A stretch of DNA of 64,000 nt from Dioscorea cayenensis subsp. rotundata (GCF_009730915.1 NC_052480.1:496001-560000), one strand, 5' to 3'. Counted from the first letter of the stretch, positions 40,440 through 53,629 are shown. Made by a program: numbers and translations. Notes: generated by a model not told the origin, from the sequence alone.

Positions 40440-41216
40440 TATTATTATTATTATTGCATCGATGTTAGCCATGTTTGCTGCATGTTTTTGTGATTCCATT
40501 ATTGGTGGTAAGAAAATTCATATTTTAGCAATGATACTGGCGATTGTGTCAAAAGGTTAAAGTTTTGCGGTTGACAATTATATTGTTGCCAAATCTCACA
40601 ATTTTTGCGATTGTGTCAAAAGCTCATAGTTTTTGCTATTAACAATCAATATGTTGTTGGTAATAGCTCATAGTTTTGTGAGGGCATATTATGGTTGGTC
40701 GCAAAACCTCATTGTCTTTCCAACATGCATTGTTGTTGGTTGCAAAATATCATGTGCAACCAAAAAGTGATAGTCGCAATGTTTAAAGGTTTTTGCAATG
40801 ATGTTAATTGTCATTGCGCAGCTTTTATAGCTGCATTTCGCACCATCAATATTTGCTGCAAAGCCCATTATTAGTTGCGAGGAGCATTATTGTTGGTCAC
40901 AAAAATATCGTAGTTTTTATGACGGCATTTTTGATTAGTTGCAAAAACACATTATTTTTGCGAGGAAATTTTGTTTGGTCACAAACACTTTACATTACTT
41001 TTAGATGGATATTGTTCTTGGTTGCAAAAACATAGTATTTGCTACCAGTAAGTGATAGTCGCAATGCTTATAGATTTTTGCGATGACTTTTATTATCGTC
41101 ATAACGCCATAGCTTTTTTGACTACAAATTATATTGGTAGCAAAAAATACATTTTGCAAGAGTTGTTCGGAGCCGTAGCAAATATTTGGTCGCAAAAGGT
41201 CAATATTCTTGTAGTG
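40440..41216. mobile_element. CACTA (En/Spm-type) transposon, right end
   Basis: The segment ends TCAATATTCTTGTAGTG, whose reverse is CACTACAAGAATATTGA, the standard plant CACTA terminus. The preceding 700 bases repeat short motifs such as TTGGTCGCAAAA, GTTGCAAAAA and GATAGTCGCAATG in both orientations, as expected of subterminal repeats. The left terminus is not visible and may be in the gap. No transposase is present. The left limit given here is only where the subterminal motifs begin. Confidence 0.75.
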
Positions 41217-41535
41217 AAATTTACATTTTGAAAATTTTATTTGCATATTTACATTAGAAAATACTGGTCCAGGTTTTATACTATATAAAATGGAAACAAA
41301 GAACTGCTTCTGCATATGAATATCTAATGAGCCCTTGTTCGTCATTCATGGACTACTAAATTAATCATTAATGAACAAGGTATTAATTATTAATGAGCAA
41401 GGTCATACCATTTATTTCCAAAAATAACTGATCAAATGAATCATTAATATCGGACATGAGCATGTCATTAATTTATTTATCCTCTGCACATGGTACCTGG
41501 GCTTTTTATCCAATTATATGTTATATATGAGAAAA

Positions 41536-41789
41536 GGTTCTCTGTGGACGTTCATAAACGTCCACCGAGAGCTACAGTAATGCTAAACTGTAGCTACAGT
41601 CAGAACTAATCCTAAATTAATGAGTTCATTAGTTTTAATTTTGTTTTTACTGTACATCTCACTTTTTACTGTACTAATGGTTTTAAGCACAGTAACATTG
41701 TTCATTAAATAGTGTCCGACCGTTAGATCAAAATCCAACGGTCCAAAGCAACGTTCACAGATTAAAAATCTGTGAACGTGCATAGAGGA
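41536..41789. mobile_element. Probable MITE with imperfect inverted ends
   Basis: The left end (TTCTCTGTGGACGTTCATAA) and the inverse of the right end (TCCTCTATGCACGTTCACAG) agree at 15 of 20 positions. Each end also contains its own small palindrome, TGGACGTTCATAAACGTCCA on the left and GTTCACAG..CTGTGAAC on the right. The length is about 254 bases and it is non-coding. I could not settle the target duplication or superfamily. Confidence 0.5.
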
Positions 41790-44288
41790 TCGATCCTATA
41801 TATATATATATATATATATTTGATTGCATGCATGCGAGGATGTGAATGATACGTCTGAGTATTAGTCGCCTGATATATACTATATAGTATATAGTATATA
41901 AATAATATTGTATTTGAATCATGACACTATAAAACTTCGTTTTTATTGTTCCTATGTCTTTACATTGATGTTTTTTATATCATCAGCACCACTTTATCTT
42001 GATAAGCTAACTTTTTCTATTTTTTAACTCTTTGTTTAATTTATTTTTTGGGGTTAAAAAATGTTAGAACCAGAGCCGCATTAGGCCAGTTGTAGAACTG
42101 GGTCATGCACAGCTCCTTGTACAACTAAGCAAGAACTCCTCGTTTTTTCACTTGCAAGAGTTTTACTCCCATATCAGTTATTAAGATTAATGTTCATGTG
42201 CTTATATATATATATACATATATTGGAATCAATTACGTACCGGAGAGGCTGCATGCCCACGCATGGTGATGATCCCCCCTTTGGTGGGGTTGATTTGGGG
42301 AAAATAGTTTCAATCAAAGAAGGGGAAACAACGAAAAAGTGGCATTTTACGAAATTAATTGAAAGTTAATATTACTTTTAATAGTGTGGGGTTTATTTTA
42401 AAATAAGCGAAAAACTCCTGAAGTGGAGTGGGAGGGAATGTGAGGGTCAATTTATATAAAATTTTATTTATTTATTTTTTTTAGTGAAAAAAAAATATTG
42501 AAGTGAGTTTAATTGAAAATCTAAAAATACTGAAGTAGAGGAAGTAACATTTCCTCCTTTACTTTAGGACAAATGAACATCTAAAGTGAGCCCCTTCCTC
42601 TAAATGATCACCTCTTTATTAGTTGATCTAATGTTCTTAATTTACTTTATATTTTTACTGTTGTCTTTGTTTTTTTCTTTTTGTTTATCTCCCAAAAGCT
42701 ATATCTTTAACCCCGTGAGGTAGATTTAAAGCCCTCCGATCCATGCTTGATCTCTTTTTACTATTTGCTTCTAATCCTTAGCAATCATCACCATTATATG
42801 TTAATTGTGTTAGTTTGAATTTTATTCTGAATTAATTTCATGTTGATATTAATTTAATCTGGATTCAAACTGAATAAAGTGATCCATGACTTTATCAAAT
42901 GGAATTGTAAGTTAACTATAATTGGCACTTTGGATAATGATCTACTTAAATTTTAAATTGAGTTAATCCTTTGATGGTAAGGATTAAATATAATACAACA
43001 CTAGGGGTCCCCAATCTGACGTTCTCGAGAATACCTAGCTCCATTGACGGGAGAGAATGTGATAGATTGAAAAAACCCTTGGTTTCTTCAAATACTGATC
43101 TTAGTCCCTTAGTTTGTCTTGTCTGATTTGCTATGGCTAGAGATAAATGATCATTCTTCCTCTACATATTAATTACTTAATTAATGTGACGGATGGCCGC
43201 CCTCGGGCCCACATGCCACATGGACGAATCATAGGCCTTCATTTGAAATAAAGTTGGCGCCACCCGTGGAGAACCCGAGGAAGCGTGGTGCGCGTGGGTC
43301 CCCCCTCCACTCATCTGTCATCCCGCCATTTCGCTGTCCCAAACCATGATCCCGCATTCACGTCCACGTGTCCAAATCTAAACCGTTTGTGTATCTCTCC
43401 CGGACGAACCCCGGATCGGTGACCAGTAAAAGAAAGAATTATTAAGGACCGATAGCTTCCAGGAGACAATATATAACAGTATACATGTGACATGTATAAA
43501 TTGCGGAAGTCTGACATATAAGTATGTATAAAATGGCATATAATAACTATACGACCCATTACAGGAATCGAAACAGTTACAATGAAAAGTATGGAAGTTA
43601 CTACAACCGACGTCGGCATCCATACAGATAGACATATCACTATCAACCACTGGATCATGGATTGAGTAAACGAAGCAATAATCGGAAGGCGCAAAAGACG
43701 AAAAGGAAAACGAAATATGTTAGTGAAGAAACAAAATGTGGACCAAATGGCATCAAGGCAGGTACGATGGCATCGAGCTACATAACATTACCTATAAATG
43801 TCGTATACCGTACTCTGATTAAATTTCTAACACATTGATCTCCCAAGCTTGTCGTCTCTCTTATGATTTCTTTGCTATACTTTGTGTTATGCTACCTATA
43901 TAAATATGCGATAAGTCTCCAACTAGGCCAGGGTATACCCTAACAACATAAAGCAGATAGCAGTGCTTAGCACGCCTCTACTCCCAAATTAACCTGGAAT
44001 TCCTTTCTCCATTTAATTAATCTAATTCAATTTGCTAATTGTATAATATATAGAATCATTACGTACAAAGAAAAGTTAACTTTTATGATCCTAATACTAA
44101 ATGTTTTTTAAGTATATAATGGAATAAAAAGTTATATCCACGCCATATATATATCCTTAATTAGCATATGCACGGTTGAGGATCAAGCAACTTAATTAAT
44201 TGTTCTCGTGCTCTTAATTTTCCTCCATTGCACTCTGTAGAGTCCCATCACCATGTGAAGTAATTAAGTTTGAAGGCGTAGTGGTTAT
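41790..44288. other. Intergenic DNA without a recognised gene
   Basis: It is mostly AT-rich. A GC-rich island at about 43,190-43,430 contains the G-box CCACGTGTCC and several CCCGG or GGGCCC blocks, but no adjoining gene is recognisable. Open frames of 90-127 codons at 43,311-43,694 look random. Confidence 0.5.
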
Positions 44289-45426
44289 TGTTAGTGCAAC
44301 CGCACTATTTATTGGCATGATTTGACACCTAGACCAAGTGACATGGCAACCAAGGTGACAAAGCATAATTGATGATGTGGCAAGCATGGTGACATGGCAA
44401 GGAGACTTGGAGTGCAAGGCAAACATCTTGAAGATCTTGATGGAGCTATTTTTTTAGTAAGTCTCTAACATGGAGCCAAAATATCTTGAAGATCATGGTG
44501 AGTATCTTAAAGATCTTGGTGAAGTTATCTTTTGCAATGCATTACAACTGAAGACTAGATCATATCTAGACCATATTTAGGTGATTTGATTGAAGACTCA
44601 AATATGGTGGAGCTTTAATTAAAGAAAGATCTATTCATGGCTGTGAATGAAGGAGATATGATTTGAAGAATCCTTGATGAGAATCATTGAAGTCTATTAA
44701 CGGCAAGATTTGAGGACCAAATTTGGGTGAATTGAAGATCAAGTTTGAGAATCTTTGAAGACCAAATTTAGGAGAATTTGGCAAGTTTCATGGAAGACGC
44801 ACAAGGACGTGCGCCCTTGCGAGGGACTGCGTGATGAGGAGCCGGGGAGGTAGGCTAGTTGCTGGCGATCGGGATCGAAGATTTGGTCAGCATCGACTCG
44901 GACTCAAGCATGACCCGGGAGGTTGATGGGTCTTGAGGTCGTCCGCAACGTAACGGGTAACTCGACCAAGTCGCAATCGGGTGCCATGTTGTAGACTTAT
45001 GTTACAACAGGGAGTTCAGCATGACTAATTTCGCAGATTTTTTTAAATTAGTAGCCGTGGAGATTCTAAAAAGAGGTATGTGCTATATTTGGGACGCTGA
45101 GGCGTCTATATAAGTTACCTTTGCTCGTAGATTGTAAGTGTGACTCTGGGGGAACTCTCAGTAGGGAGCGTGTGAGCACCGCACAATCTAGAGAGGAGTG
45201 TTCATTATTGTTGAGTGAGTGAGTGACAAGTGTTTTGTACTCATGTATTTTCACCTCTTTAGTGGATTGTTTTTCTCCCGGGCTTGCCCCGAGACGTAGG
45301 CAAAGAGGGAAGCTCGAACCGGGTTACCAATCTTTCGTGTGTCTCCTTCTTGCTTGGTTTGTGTGAGTTTTTTTTTTAGTGTTGTGAGTGTTCACTAAAC
45401 CACAAACCACATCGCCGGAACTAACA
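44289..45426 (+). mobile_element. Solo LTR with perfect 5-base target duplication
   Basis: The 1138-base unit starts TGTTAG and ends CTAACA, and is flanked by GTTAT on both sides (44,284-44,288 and 45,427-45,431). A TATA-like CTATATAAG lies near 45,108. The last 200 bases (CCCGGGCTTGCCCCGAGACG and so on) resemble the R-U5 part of plant copia LTRs, so the orientation is probably plus. No internal retroelement sequence adjoins it. Solo LTRs form by recombination between the two LTRs of one element. Confidence 0.85.
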
Positions 45427-45679
45427 GTTATAATTTACAAATGCCCAAACGTGGCTTGTTAATTATGTGTTTTCTTGAGAAAATTGCATCATTTTTTTTT
45501 CATGCATCATATTAGTTGCATGCAATCAAATGTCAAAACGTAGTACGTGTACATTTTGAGGATGCATTGAAATTCTTCAATACTTTAAATTTTAAAGAGT
45601 CCGTGCTGCTGGTACAAGAATTTGACAGCATGGGAAAATTCAACTTTGATTTGCTATCTCCGGTATACACAGAGCTAGG

Positions 45680-46311
45680 TAGACCTGTTTATGGGCCGGG
45701 CCGGCCCGAGTTCGGGCTGAGCTTTATCTATAATTACTAAAATTTAAATTTGTCCAATCCCAGCCCGACTCGAAAATCTGGGCCTTAACCCTTGCCAGAA
45801 CCCACCCAAATTTAATGACCTCTACCCATGGTCCGCCCAAGCCCGACCAAATAGGTTTTTCATCAAATAATATATAAGTTATAAAAAAACTTAACAATAA
45901 TATTAATATGTGAATATGACCAAATATTATTTAACAAATCACTTAAAAATTAAAATACCAAATGCAAATATTTATACAATTATAACAACTAAAATTCAAA
46001 CCATTATAATCAATGACAATCAATAATAAATATGTATTATATAAATATATACAAAACTAATTAACAAATAATCAATAGAAATTCAAACCATTATATATAT
46101 AAGTATATACAAAATTAATTAATAGATATATTTTATAATTCGGGCCGGGTCTGGCTTTTAACAATGAAAATCAAACTCGGCCCATTTTTAAAATGGACTT
46201 CTTTTTTTGTCCAAGGCCCAGACATCGGGCTCTATATATTTGTCCAAGCTCTCCCATTTTTCAGGCTGGCCTTTGGGCTTGGGCGGATAGCCCGGCCTTT
46301 GGACAGGTCTA
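45680..46311. mobile_element. hAT-type MITE, same family as 16,068-16,583, inverted
   Basis: The ends are TAGACCTGTTTATGGGCCGG and GGCCTTTGGACAGGTCTA. The interior is the reverse complement of the 16-kb copy over long stretches, for example the segments containing CAAATATTATTT and CATCAAATAATATATAAG. The length is 632 bases, so it carries extra AT-rich sequence. CACAGAG lies directly after the right end and also 13 bases before the left end, so the target duplication is only partly preserved. Confidence 0.75.
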
Positions 46312-49058
46312 CACAGAGGCGCCTTTTAACTACTCTACAAAAATTGAAAAATCTAGTTAATATAGTTAAAAACATTTATTATGTCAATAATCTGTGTTTC
46401 CTCTTTTACTCTTCAAAGTATATTGAGACCCATTATTTTTAATTTTTTTAACTAACTAATTAATTACTTCACTTAAAAATAATGACTTTGAGATTTAATT
46501 TTTCAAATCGCAATTTCATATTTGAAATTTAATTTTCTAGCATTTAGCATCAAAATTTTCTAAATGCTTTTCTTAGGGTGGGAGAATATCGGCCATTCAA
46601 AATGGTTTTCCAAAGTGAATGAGAGTTGAGTCTTCAAGGCTTTAACCAAAACCAAAGATGCTTGTATTTTTTTCCATAACTAAGAGAGAGTGTAATTGTT
46701 ATGTATTTAATTAAAAAAATATTGAGTAATTAAGAATATTTTGGTAAAATAAATAATTAATGCATTAAATAATTTAGGGAGGGCCTTGTAAAAAAACCAA
46801 CACCCACTCTTTCAAAGTTCCTATATATATATACTTTATATATATAGAACCAGAAATAGTAATTAATTTTTGATAAAAATAGATAAATTATAAATCTATT
46901 AAAAATAAAGAACGACAACAAATAAACAAGTACAACTAGTACAACAGAAAATAAACAACGAAGTCACAAAGGAGTCCGTCACCAAAGGTGATAAACTCCT
47001 AAAAAACGACAAAATCAATAGACACACAAAGAAAAGAAGAAGAGGGGAAAAATACACCTGAGCAGAAAGAGTCCACCATGTAATAATTAATTTGCATCCG
47101 ATGATCCGAAGACTATGGAAATGCCTTCTTATGTATAATAATTACATCTTAGTGTGCCACTGAATGCATGCCTGACATTGTGTGATTAATGAATAGGTGG
47201 ACTGTGCACGTTAATTTGGGGATACCCAAATTATATCAGGTCCTGATCATGGGCACAACAAGGCTTGCGTTCATGCACATTTATGATGTGTGTGAAAGCA
47301 TGCATGCAACTATATATTTTCATTGAAAATTTAAAATATTGTATTTCCATTTATTTTGGCCACGGAATAAAATATTGAAAAAATTACTCTTATACTTCAT
47401 AAAAATGGCCAGTCGCTAGTATATTATAGTGAAATCTTCCCATATAAAAATCTCTTTTCCTCTCAAAAGATGCATGAAGAAAAATTAAGATATAAGGTAA
47501 GAGTAGTTTAGTCTTGATGTATGATTTATTAAATTAGAGAATAGCAATTTTTTTTCCTCATGAATCTATTAGAAAATATGGTTTTTACGACTGTGTATAT
47601 TAGCGATGTTCTATTGTTTAGGCATATATTAAACTAATTATATGTTTAGGAAAGAATATAGAAATAAACCAATAGAATCTTACACAACCTTATTATATAA
47701 CATATTCTTCTTTCAACTAAACCCTGAGGAATAGAGGACTATATTTTTGCATTCATATTATTCTACCCACTGATATTAATTTCATAAATTTGCTCCTGCA
47801 TGCATGCGAACCATATATGAGATCAAGCATGCAAATATAAGCGGAATATTTAGAGGGAATTTAAAGTTACTTCTTCCGTAATTGATTACCTATATTTTAT
47901 AAAAAAAAATATCGTTACTTTCTAAAACTAACTCTATTTAAAATTTTATTAAGTGGAGTATATGATTTAATACTTAGTTAATTGTGATTTATTAAAAATT
48001 GAACAAGTATATTAAATTTAAAAGATAAATTTTAGAAAATATTATTTAATGCTGCACAAAATTTCAAATGTGACAAGTAAAAGAACAAATAAGAGCTCTA
48101 AACAATGACAAATAAAAAAAGGCGGAAGGAGTATTTTTTTTTATATATACATTTATATTCATATTAAAATTTAAAATTATTTCATTCGGTAGGTAAAATT
48201 CAGCCTCTAAGAATATATATAAATATATGTGTTATTTAATTAAAAAATGCATAAAAAAATAAAAATAAATAAAATTTTAACAAAATAGATAAATAAACTT
48301 TAAGATCTTAATGCACACATTGCTAAATATGTTTATATTATTAATAAGTTAATTTTCTCTTCTTTTTACCTCTTTATTAAATTTATATCTATTAGTAAAT
48401 TTAATTTTTATTAAAGTTATGGATTTCACTGGGTGTAGAGAGTACTTTTCTCGTCCTCACTACAATATAATGTCTAGCGAGGGTGGAGAAAACGGATCCC
48501 CTGCAAAAAAGCGAATGTCCGTAGAGCCCATCCTATGCCCATTTTTACTCCCAAAGAAGCTTGCCTTTCCCCCACCCAAGTTTGATTTCTGTATCCACTA
48601 TTGTGTGCATGCAATGAAGAATGCAAGACTTACATGAGTGCATGAGTGCGTGCGTGCGTGCGTGCCTGAGAATGCACACATTGTGATCAAGCTAGCACAT
48701 CCAAACGCGAGTGCACTCAAGACATACGTTCTAACAAGGTTAATTTGCTGACAATGATAGGGATGAGCATGCATGTGCCTGTATATAAAAATATGATTTA
48801 TTAAGTTCAAGTATACACGCATGAAAGTCATTGGATAGATACATAACTATACATGTAGTACCCATGGGCCTGTATATATGCTCAAGTACGATGAGACGCA
48901 AGCTAAGTATGCGAGTACATACTTGTAATGGAATGTACGACGTGGATCCATCGTGCATGCATTCTAATATTTGTTTAATTACGTGTACAAATTAACCGCA
49001 TGGACTACTTTGACTGACTAATATAAATAATATGATTTTCATCAATATATATAAATGT

Positions 49059-49109
<51 letters not shown>

Positions 49110-49194
49110 GATTGCATTTCTATAATCTAAGTATACAGGTAGCTAATAAATTTGTAAGGATCAAAGATCAACTGCCAACATGGTTGGATCAATA
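46312..49194. other. Intergenic DNA left of the copia element
   Basis: It is AT-rich with no recognised gene. It has a GCGT run near 48,646 and a 40-base (AT)n tract at 49,065-49,105. A short C-rich patch near 48,419-48,590 does not encode a protein I recognise. Confidence 0.5.
49065..49105. repeat. (AT)n microsatellite
   Basis: A pure AT run of about 41 bases, 90 bases left of the copia LTR. Confidence 0.95.
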
Positions 49195-49560
49195 TGTTCT
49201 GTAAACCTGCAGAAATATATATGTTGTAACTGTGAAGTGAGAATACTGAAAAATGAAGAGGAAGAGCTTCAGAAGATAGTTATTTCAATTTTGCTTCACT
49301 TTGCAGTAGCCTGCATAGAGCATACATATATTTCCAAAACAAAAGCAAAAGCAACAGATAACTATAAAGATAGCTAGTACAAGCAATTCATAGCTTATAC
49401 AGACTTGGGCATTAACTTTGGAATGGACAACAGCCTCCAAACAAAATCACTAGTAAAGCCCAGCTTGTACGAGTAGATTTCTGCAGATATAGCTTCAAAT
49501 CACAAGATACAAAACATGCAGTTTCATTCTTTTGAGTCAGCTTCAGTCAATGTGCCAACA
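49195..49560 (-). mobile_element. Copia 3' LTR
   Basis: 366 bases, starting TGTTCTGTAAACC and ending GTGCCAACA as read on the plus strand. It matches 53,702-54,066 except for one extra A. Confidence 0.96.
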
Positions 49561-49576
49561 AATTCCCCCCTTGACT
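49561..49576 (-). promoter_or_regulatory. Copia polypurine tract
   Basis: On the minus strand the run AAGGGGGGAATT lies directly before the 3' LTR, in the position of the plus-strand primer. Confidence 0.85.
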
Positions 49577-49914
49577 GAAGATTGCATATACCTAATCTGC
49601 ATCCTCATCTGATTGTGCTTCTTCACTGTCAATGCTTTTTGTGAGCAGTGTCAAGATGTTGATCATCAGTGCTACAATGTTTCACAATAATAGTTCCATC
49701 TCCAATCATACTCGCTGGATAAAAATGAAACTTGATGTCGATATGCTTTTGTTCTTCCATGATGAAGAGGATTCTTTTGCAATAGCAATTGCTCGACCTA
49801 TTGTCGCACTCAAATGATAGTAGCCTCATCGGCTTTTCATTTCACAATCTTCCATTAGCTTTCTCACCACAAGCACTCGGCAAACAAATCAAGACAAAGC
49901 CACATATTCAGCTT

Positions 49915-51173
49915 TCAGCTGTGGAGAGGGCAATTATCTCTTGTCTCTTTGACATCCATGAGACTCGCACTGCACCCCAAACCAAACACTACACCTGAAG
50001 TGCTCCTCCGATCATCCAAACTCCCACCCCAATCACTATCTGAGAACCCTTCCAGTTTCCACTCAGATTCATGTGAATATTGAGGCCAAAAATCGCAGCA
50101 GCAAGAAGATATCGAAGGACACGCTTTGCGCCCTCCCGCATGAAGTTTGGATGGCTTGCTCATGTATCTAGATAGGACACCAACAGCAAATGAAATATCT
50201 GGCCGGGTATGAGTCAAATAGATCAATCTTCCAACCAAGCTTCTGTACCTCATAGCTTCTGCATCTCCAGACCCATCATTAATCTGGAACTTTTCATTAG
50301 TACACATTGGTGTTGGGGATGACTTACAATTAAGCATGTTAAAACTTCTTAAGAGATCCAAAGTATATTTTCTTTGAGTGATGAACACTCCCTTCTCATC
50401 TTGTATCACCTCAACTCCTAAGAAGTAACTCAACAAGCCCAGATCAGTCATATCAAACTGCTTCTTCATTTCAAACATGAATTTTGTGACAAAATCAAGT
50501 GAAGAGCTCAAGCATACTATGTCATCCACATAGATGCACACCAGGAGAACATCACCATTCTTTTCAACCTTCTTATATAAAGTATGTTCATTGTCACTCC
50601 TTTTGAAACCCTGCAAAGCAAAAATACCTGTCAATTTTGCTATACCAGGCTCTTGGTGCCTGTTTTAGACCATACAAAGCCTTATGGAGTTTGTACACCA
50701 TATGTTCTTTCCCTTCAATCTGAAAACCCAAAGGTTGCTCAACATACACCTCTTCAGCAATCTCCCCATTCAAAAAGGCCGATTTTACATCCAAATGATA
50801 CAAACACCACCCTTTTTGAGCTGCGAGAGCAAACAAGAAACGCACGAGCCTCCATAAGTGCCACCGGTGCAAAAGACATCTTCAACATCAATGCCCACTG
50901 TTGAGTATAACCCTTTGCTACAATTCTTGCCTTAAATTTCAGAATTTCTCCATTAGCTTTGAACTTGGTCTTGTAAATCCACTTCAACCCAATGATCTTC
51001 TTCTCAGGCGGGTGATCCACCAATTCCCAAGTTCCATTGCGTTGAATTGAGTTCATCTCTTCTGCCATTGCTACTTGCCATTCATTAGACTTGGAAGCAT
51101 CTTCATAAGACATAGGATCAATAACACTCAAGGCAAAAGAACAATTATTATAAATGTCACTTAACTGACGCAT
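49915..51173 (-). pseudogene. Copia reverse transcriptase and RNase H region, frameshifted
   Basis: Three overlapping open segments in different frames (51,173-50,754, 50,872-50,594 and 50,634-49,915) together cover the copia reverse transcriptase. Visible motifs include the KARIVAKGYTQ block, the DVKSAFLNG block, [12 protein letters not shown], the catalytic YVDD and, in the last segment, the RNase H-like SDSDWGGSLDDRRSTSG. Frame changes occur near 50,860 and 50,600, and the final frame ends early at 49,915. The part between 51,180 and 51,610, linking to integrase, is also closed by stops. It is not translatable as one product. Confidence 0.92.
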
Positions 51174-51607
51174 CCTTCGTGGTGGGGACTCATCATCTGA
51201 TGCGTTAAGTATATCTCAGAGAAACTCCCGCAGGTCGGTTCGCTCATGTCGTCCCCGCGAAGGTTGCTCATTGTGATGACCGACAGATGCAGTCTTGACT
51301 TGCGAACACATGCACATTTTGTCGACCTACACCATCAACTCGAGTCTTCAAGGCTAGGAAAAACCATCCCTCCAAGTATACACTGAAGAACAATCTGCCA
51401 TAGAATTCCAATCCCATCTTTCATCTTCTCTAAATATCACATCCCGACTCAGGAAAGCCTTGCATGTGATGGGATTGTATAGCCTATAGGCTTTAGTTTC
51501 AACACAAAGAACCTACAAAGATGCTTTTTTTCAGATTTGTCTTCTAGTTTTAATCTCTTTTGTGAGGGAATCAGGGCAATGCTAAGCATCCAAAGACTTT
51601 CGATGAT

Positions 51608-52861
51608 TCACATTTGGTTTAACTCCCCGTCCCACATCTCATATGGGGTCATGTTAGCCACCGGTTCTGTCGGAGAGACATTGATTAGATAAGTGGCCGT
51701 TGCAGCAGCCTCTGCCCAGAAAGAGAACGGCAACCTACCGCACTTTAGCAAGCTGCGAACCTTCTCCACCACGGTCCGATTCTTTCTCTCCACGGTGCCA
51801 TTATACTGAGGTGTGTACGGCGGAGACAGCTCACGCTGAATACCCAACTTCTCACAATGCTCAATGAACTCCTTCGAGAGAAACTCCCCACCTCTATCGG
51901 ACCGAATGATCTTCACTTTGTTTCCAGTTTGTCTCTCCACCATTGATTGAAACTTCACAAAGACTTCAAAAGTCTGACTTTTTGTCTTGAGAAAATAGAT
52001 CCACGTCATGCGAGAGAAGTCATCCACCAATAAGAAGAAGTATTTACTTCCCCCCATGGACTCAACATGCATTGGTCCACAAAGATCCATATGAATTCGT
52101 TGCAGACGCTCATTGGCCTTCCTCGGTCCTCCAGCTGAGAATGGTGCCCGAGCATGCTTCCCGACGATACATGCTTCGCATGAATCAAGTTGGCCAATGT
52201 CCGGAAGACCAGTCACCATTTCTTTCATCTTTAAAGCCCTCAAACTTTGATGATTTAAATGGCCAAAACGTTGATGCCAAACCATGGCATCACTCAGCTT
52301 CTTCACAGCCACATTGACCCTTCCAGGATTGGGAAATATCAATGGAAACATATTATTTTCAGTCCGCCTGACATTGATCACATGTTCCCCGGAGCTACAC
52401 TCTACTATGCAGCAAGAATCACCTTCAAACATCACATTGTAGCCTTTAGAGAGCAACTGACCCACACTCAGAAGATTGTGGGCGAGTCCAGGGACGAACT
52501 GCACGTCGTGGAGAAGCTTCACACGACCTTCCCTTGCATTGATGGCAACTGTGCCTCTCCCTTCTACTGCAATCTCTTTGTCATCACCCAATCTAACCTT
52601 GAGCTTGTGAGATTCATCAAGCTCTGTAAATAGATTCTTCAATCCGGTCATGTGGTTAGAACAACCACTGTCGATGATCCACACCGAGCTCGCCGGACTT
52701 CCTCCTTCACCGTGAGCCATGAAAAGATTACTCACCGCATTTCCTTCTCTTCTCGCCACCGAGGAAGTACCTTTATCTGTTGGTTTGTCTTTGAACCAGC
52801 AGTGAGCCTTGATGTGCCCATATCTTTTACAGTGATGACATTGGATGCCACTTTTGAACAC
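51608..52861 (-). pseudogene. Copia gag end, protease and integrase region (longest open segment)
   Basis: This segment of 417 codons starts inside gag. Near its beginning is the CCHC zinc knuckle CHHCKRYGHIKAHC. The protease motif IIDSGCSNHM follows, then the GAG-pre-integrase block with LWHQRFGHLNH-like spacing (VWHQRFGHLNH here). The integrase core has an Asp in HMDLCGPM, an Asp in IRSDRGGEF and a Glu in NGTVERKNR. It stops at 51,608 before the reverse transcriptase, where an intact copia polyprotein would continue. Confidence 0.95.
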
Positions 52862-53050
52862 CCTTTGCTCACCAATGCTTCCTTGCTTCGTCTACGCCTC
52901 CCCTTCCTCTTCCTCTCCCTCGTCCGTAACCTCTCGAACGAAGTTTCTCCCTCTACCTCTTGTTGGAGTGCGATCAACTCTTTTTGATGATGATGAGGGG
53001 TTCCGATCTTACATGAAGAACCTTCTCCTCAACTTGATCGCATTGATCGA

Positions 53051-53629
53051 TCAATCTTGCTTCATGAGCCTTCGTGGGATCCAGAGAAGAACATCTAAGG
53101 TCAGCTTAGTAATGTCCTTGGACTCTTCTATCGCCGTCACTACATGATTAAACTTGGCCCCCATGCTTCTCAGCACCTTTCCGACCACCATAGCTTCAGA
53201 GATAGTGTCTCCAAGCCTCTTCATTTCGTTCACCATCTCTTCAACGCGAGTAATGAAGTCTTCAACACTCTCATTGTTCTTAATCTTGAGGTTTTCAAAA
53301 CCTTGTCGCAATCCTTGCAACTTCACTGCAGTTAGCTTGGGGTCACCTTGATAATGCCGTTTCAGACGATCCCAAGCCGCTTTCGCTGTCTCAACTGCCT
53401 CTATGCGAGAGAATACCTTACGGTTCACGGCTTGCTGGATCAAGTAGAGGGCCTTTGAGTCTCTCTTCTTGTGCTCCTTCATCCTGGCCTCATCTTCACC
53501 TTCTGGGATTCCTTTCTCAATCAAATCCCACAAATCTTGAGAACGAAACAACGTTCTCATCATTATACTCCAAGCTCCATAGTCTTCACCATCGAACATC
53601 GGCAAAGGAGGCATACCATTTGCAGCCAT
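53051..53629 (-). pseudogene. Copia gag N-terminal part, frameshifted at its end
   Basis: From ATG 53,629-53,627 the frame encodes a copia-type gag (UBN2/retrotran_gag family), with FDGEDYGAWSIMMRTLF near the start and YLIQQAV further on. The frame is lost near 53,100 and ends at 53,051. The same protein seems to continue in another frame toward the zinc knuckle at about 52,840. Confidence 0.9.

Noticed and set aside
43311-43694. Overlapping minus-strand open frames of 127 and 90 codons
   Set aside because: Two frames are open at once in the higher-GC island, with no family motif in either. This is best explained by base composition.
48455-48475. CACTACAATATAATG as a second CACTA terminus
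   Set aside because: Only CACTACAA matches, subterminal repeats are absent, and its position and orientation do not pair with the end at 41,216.
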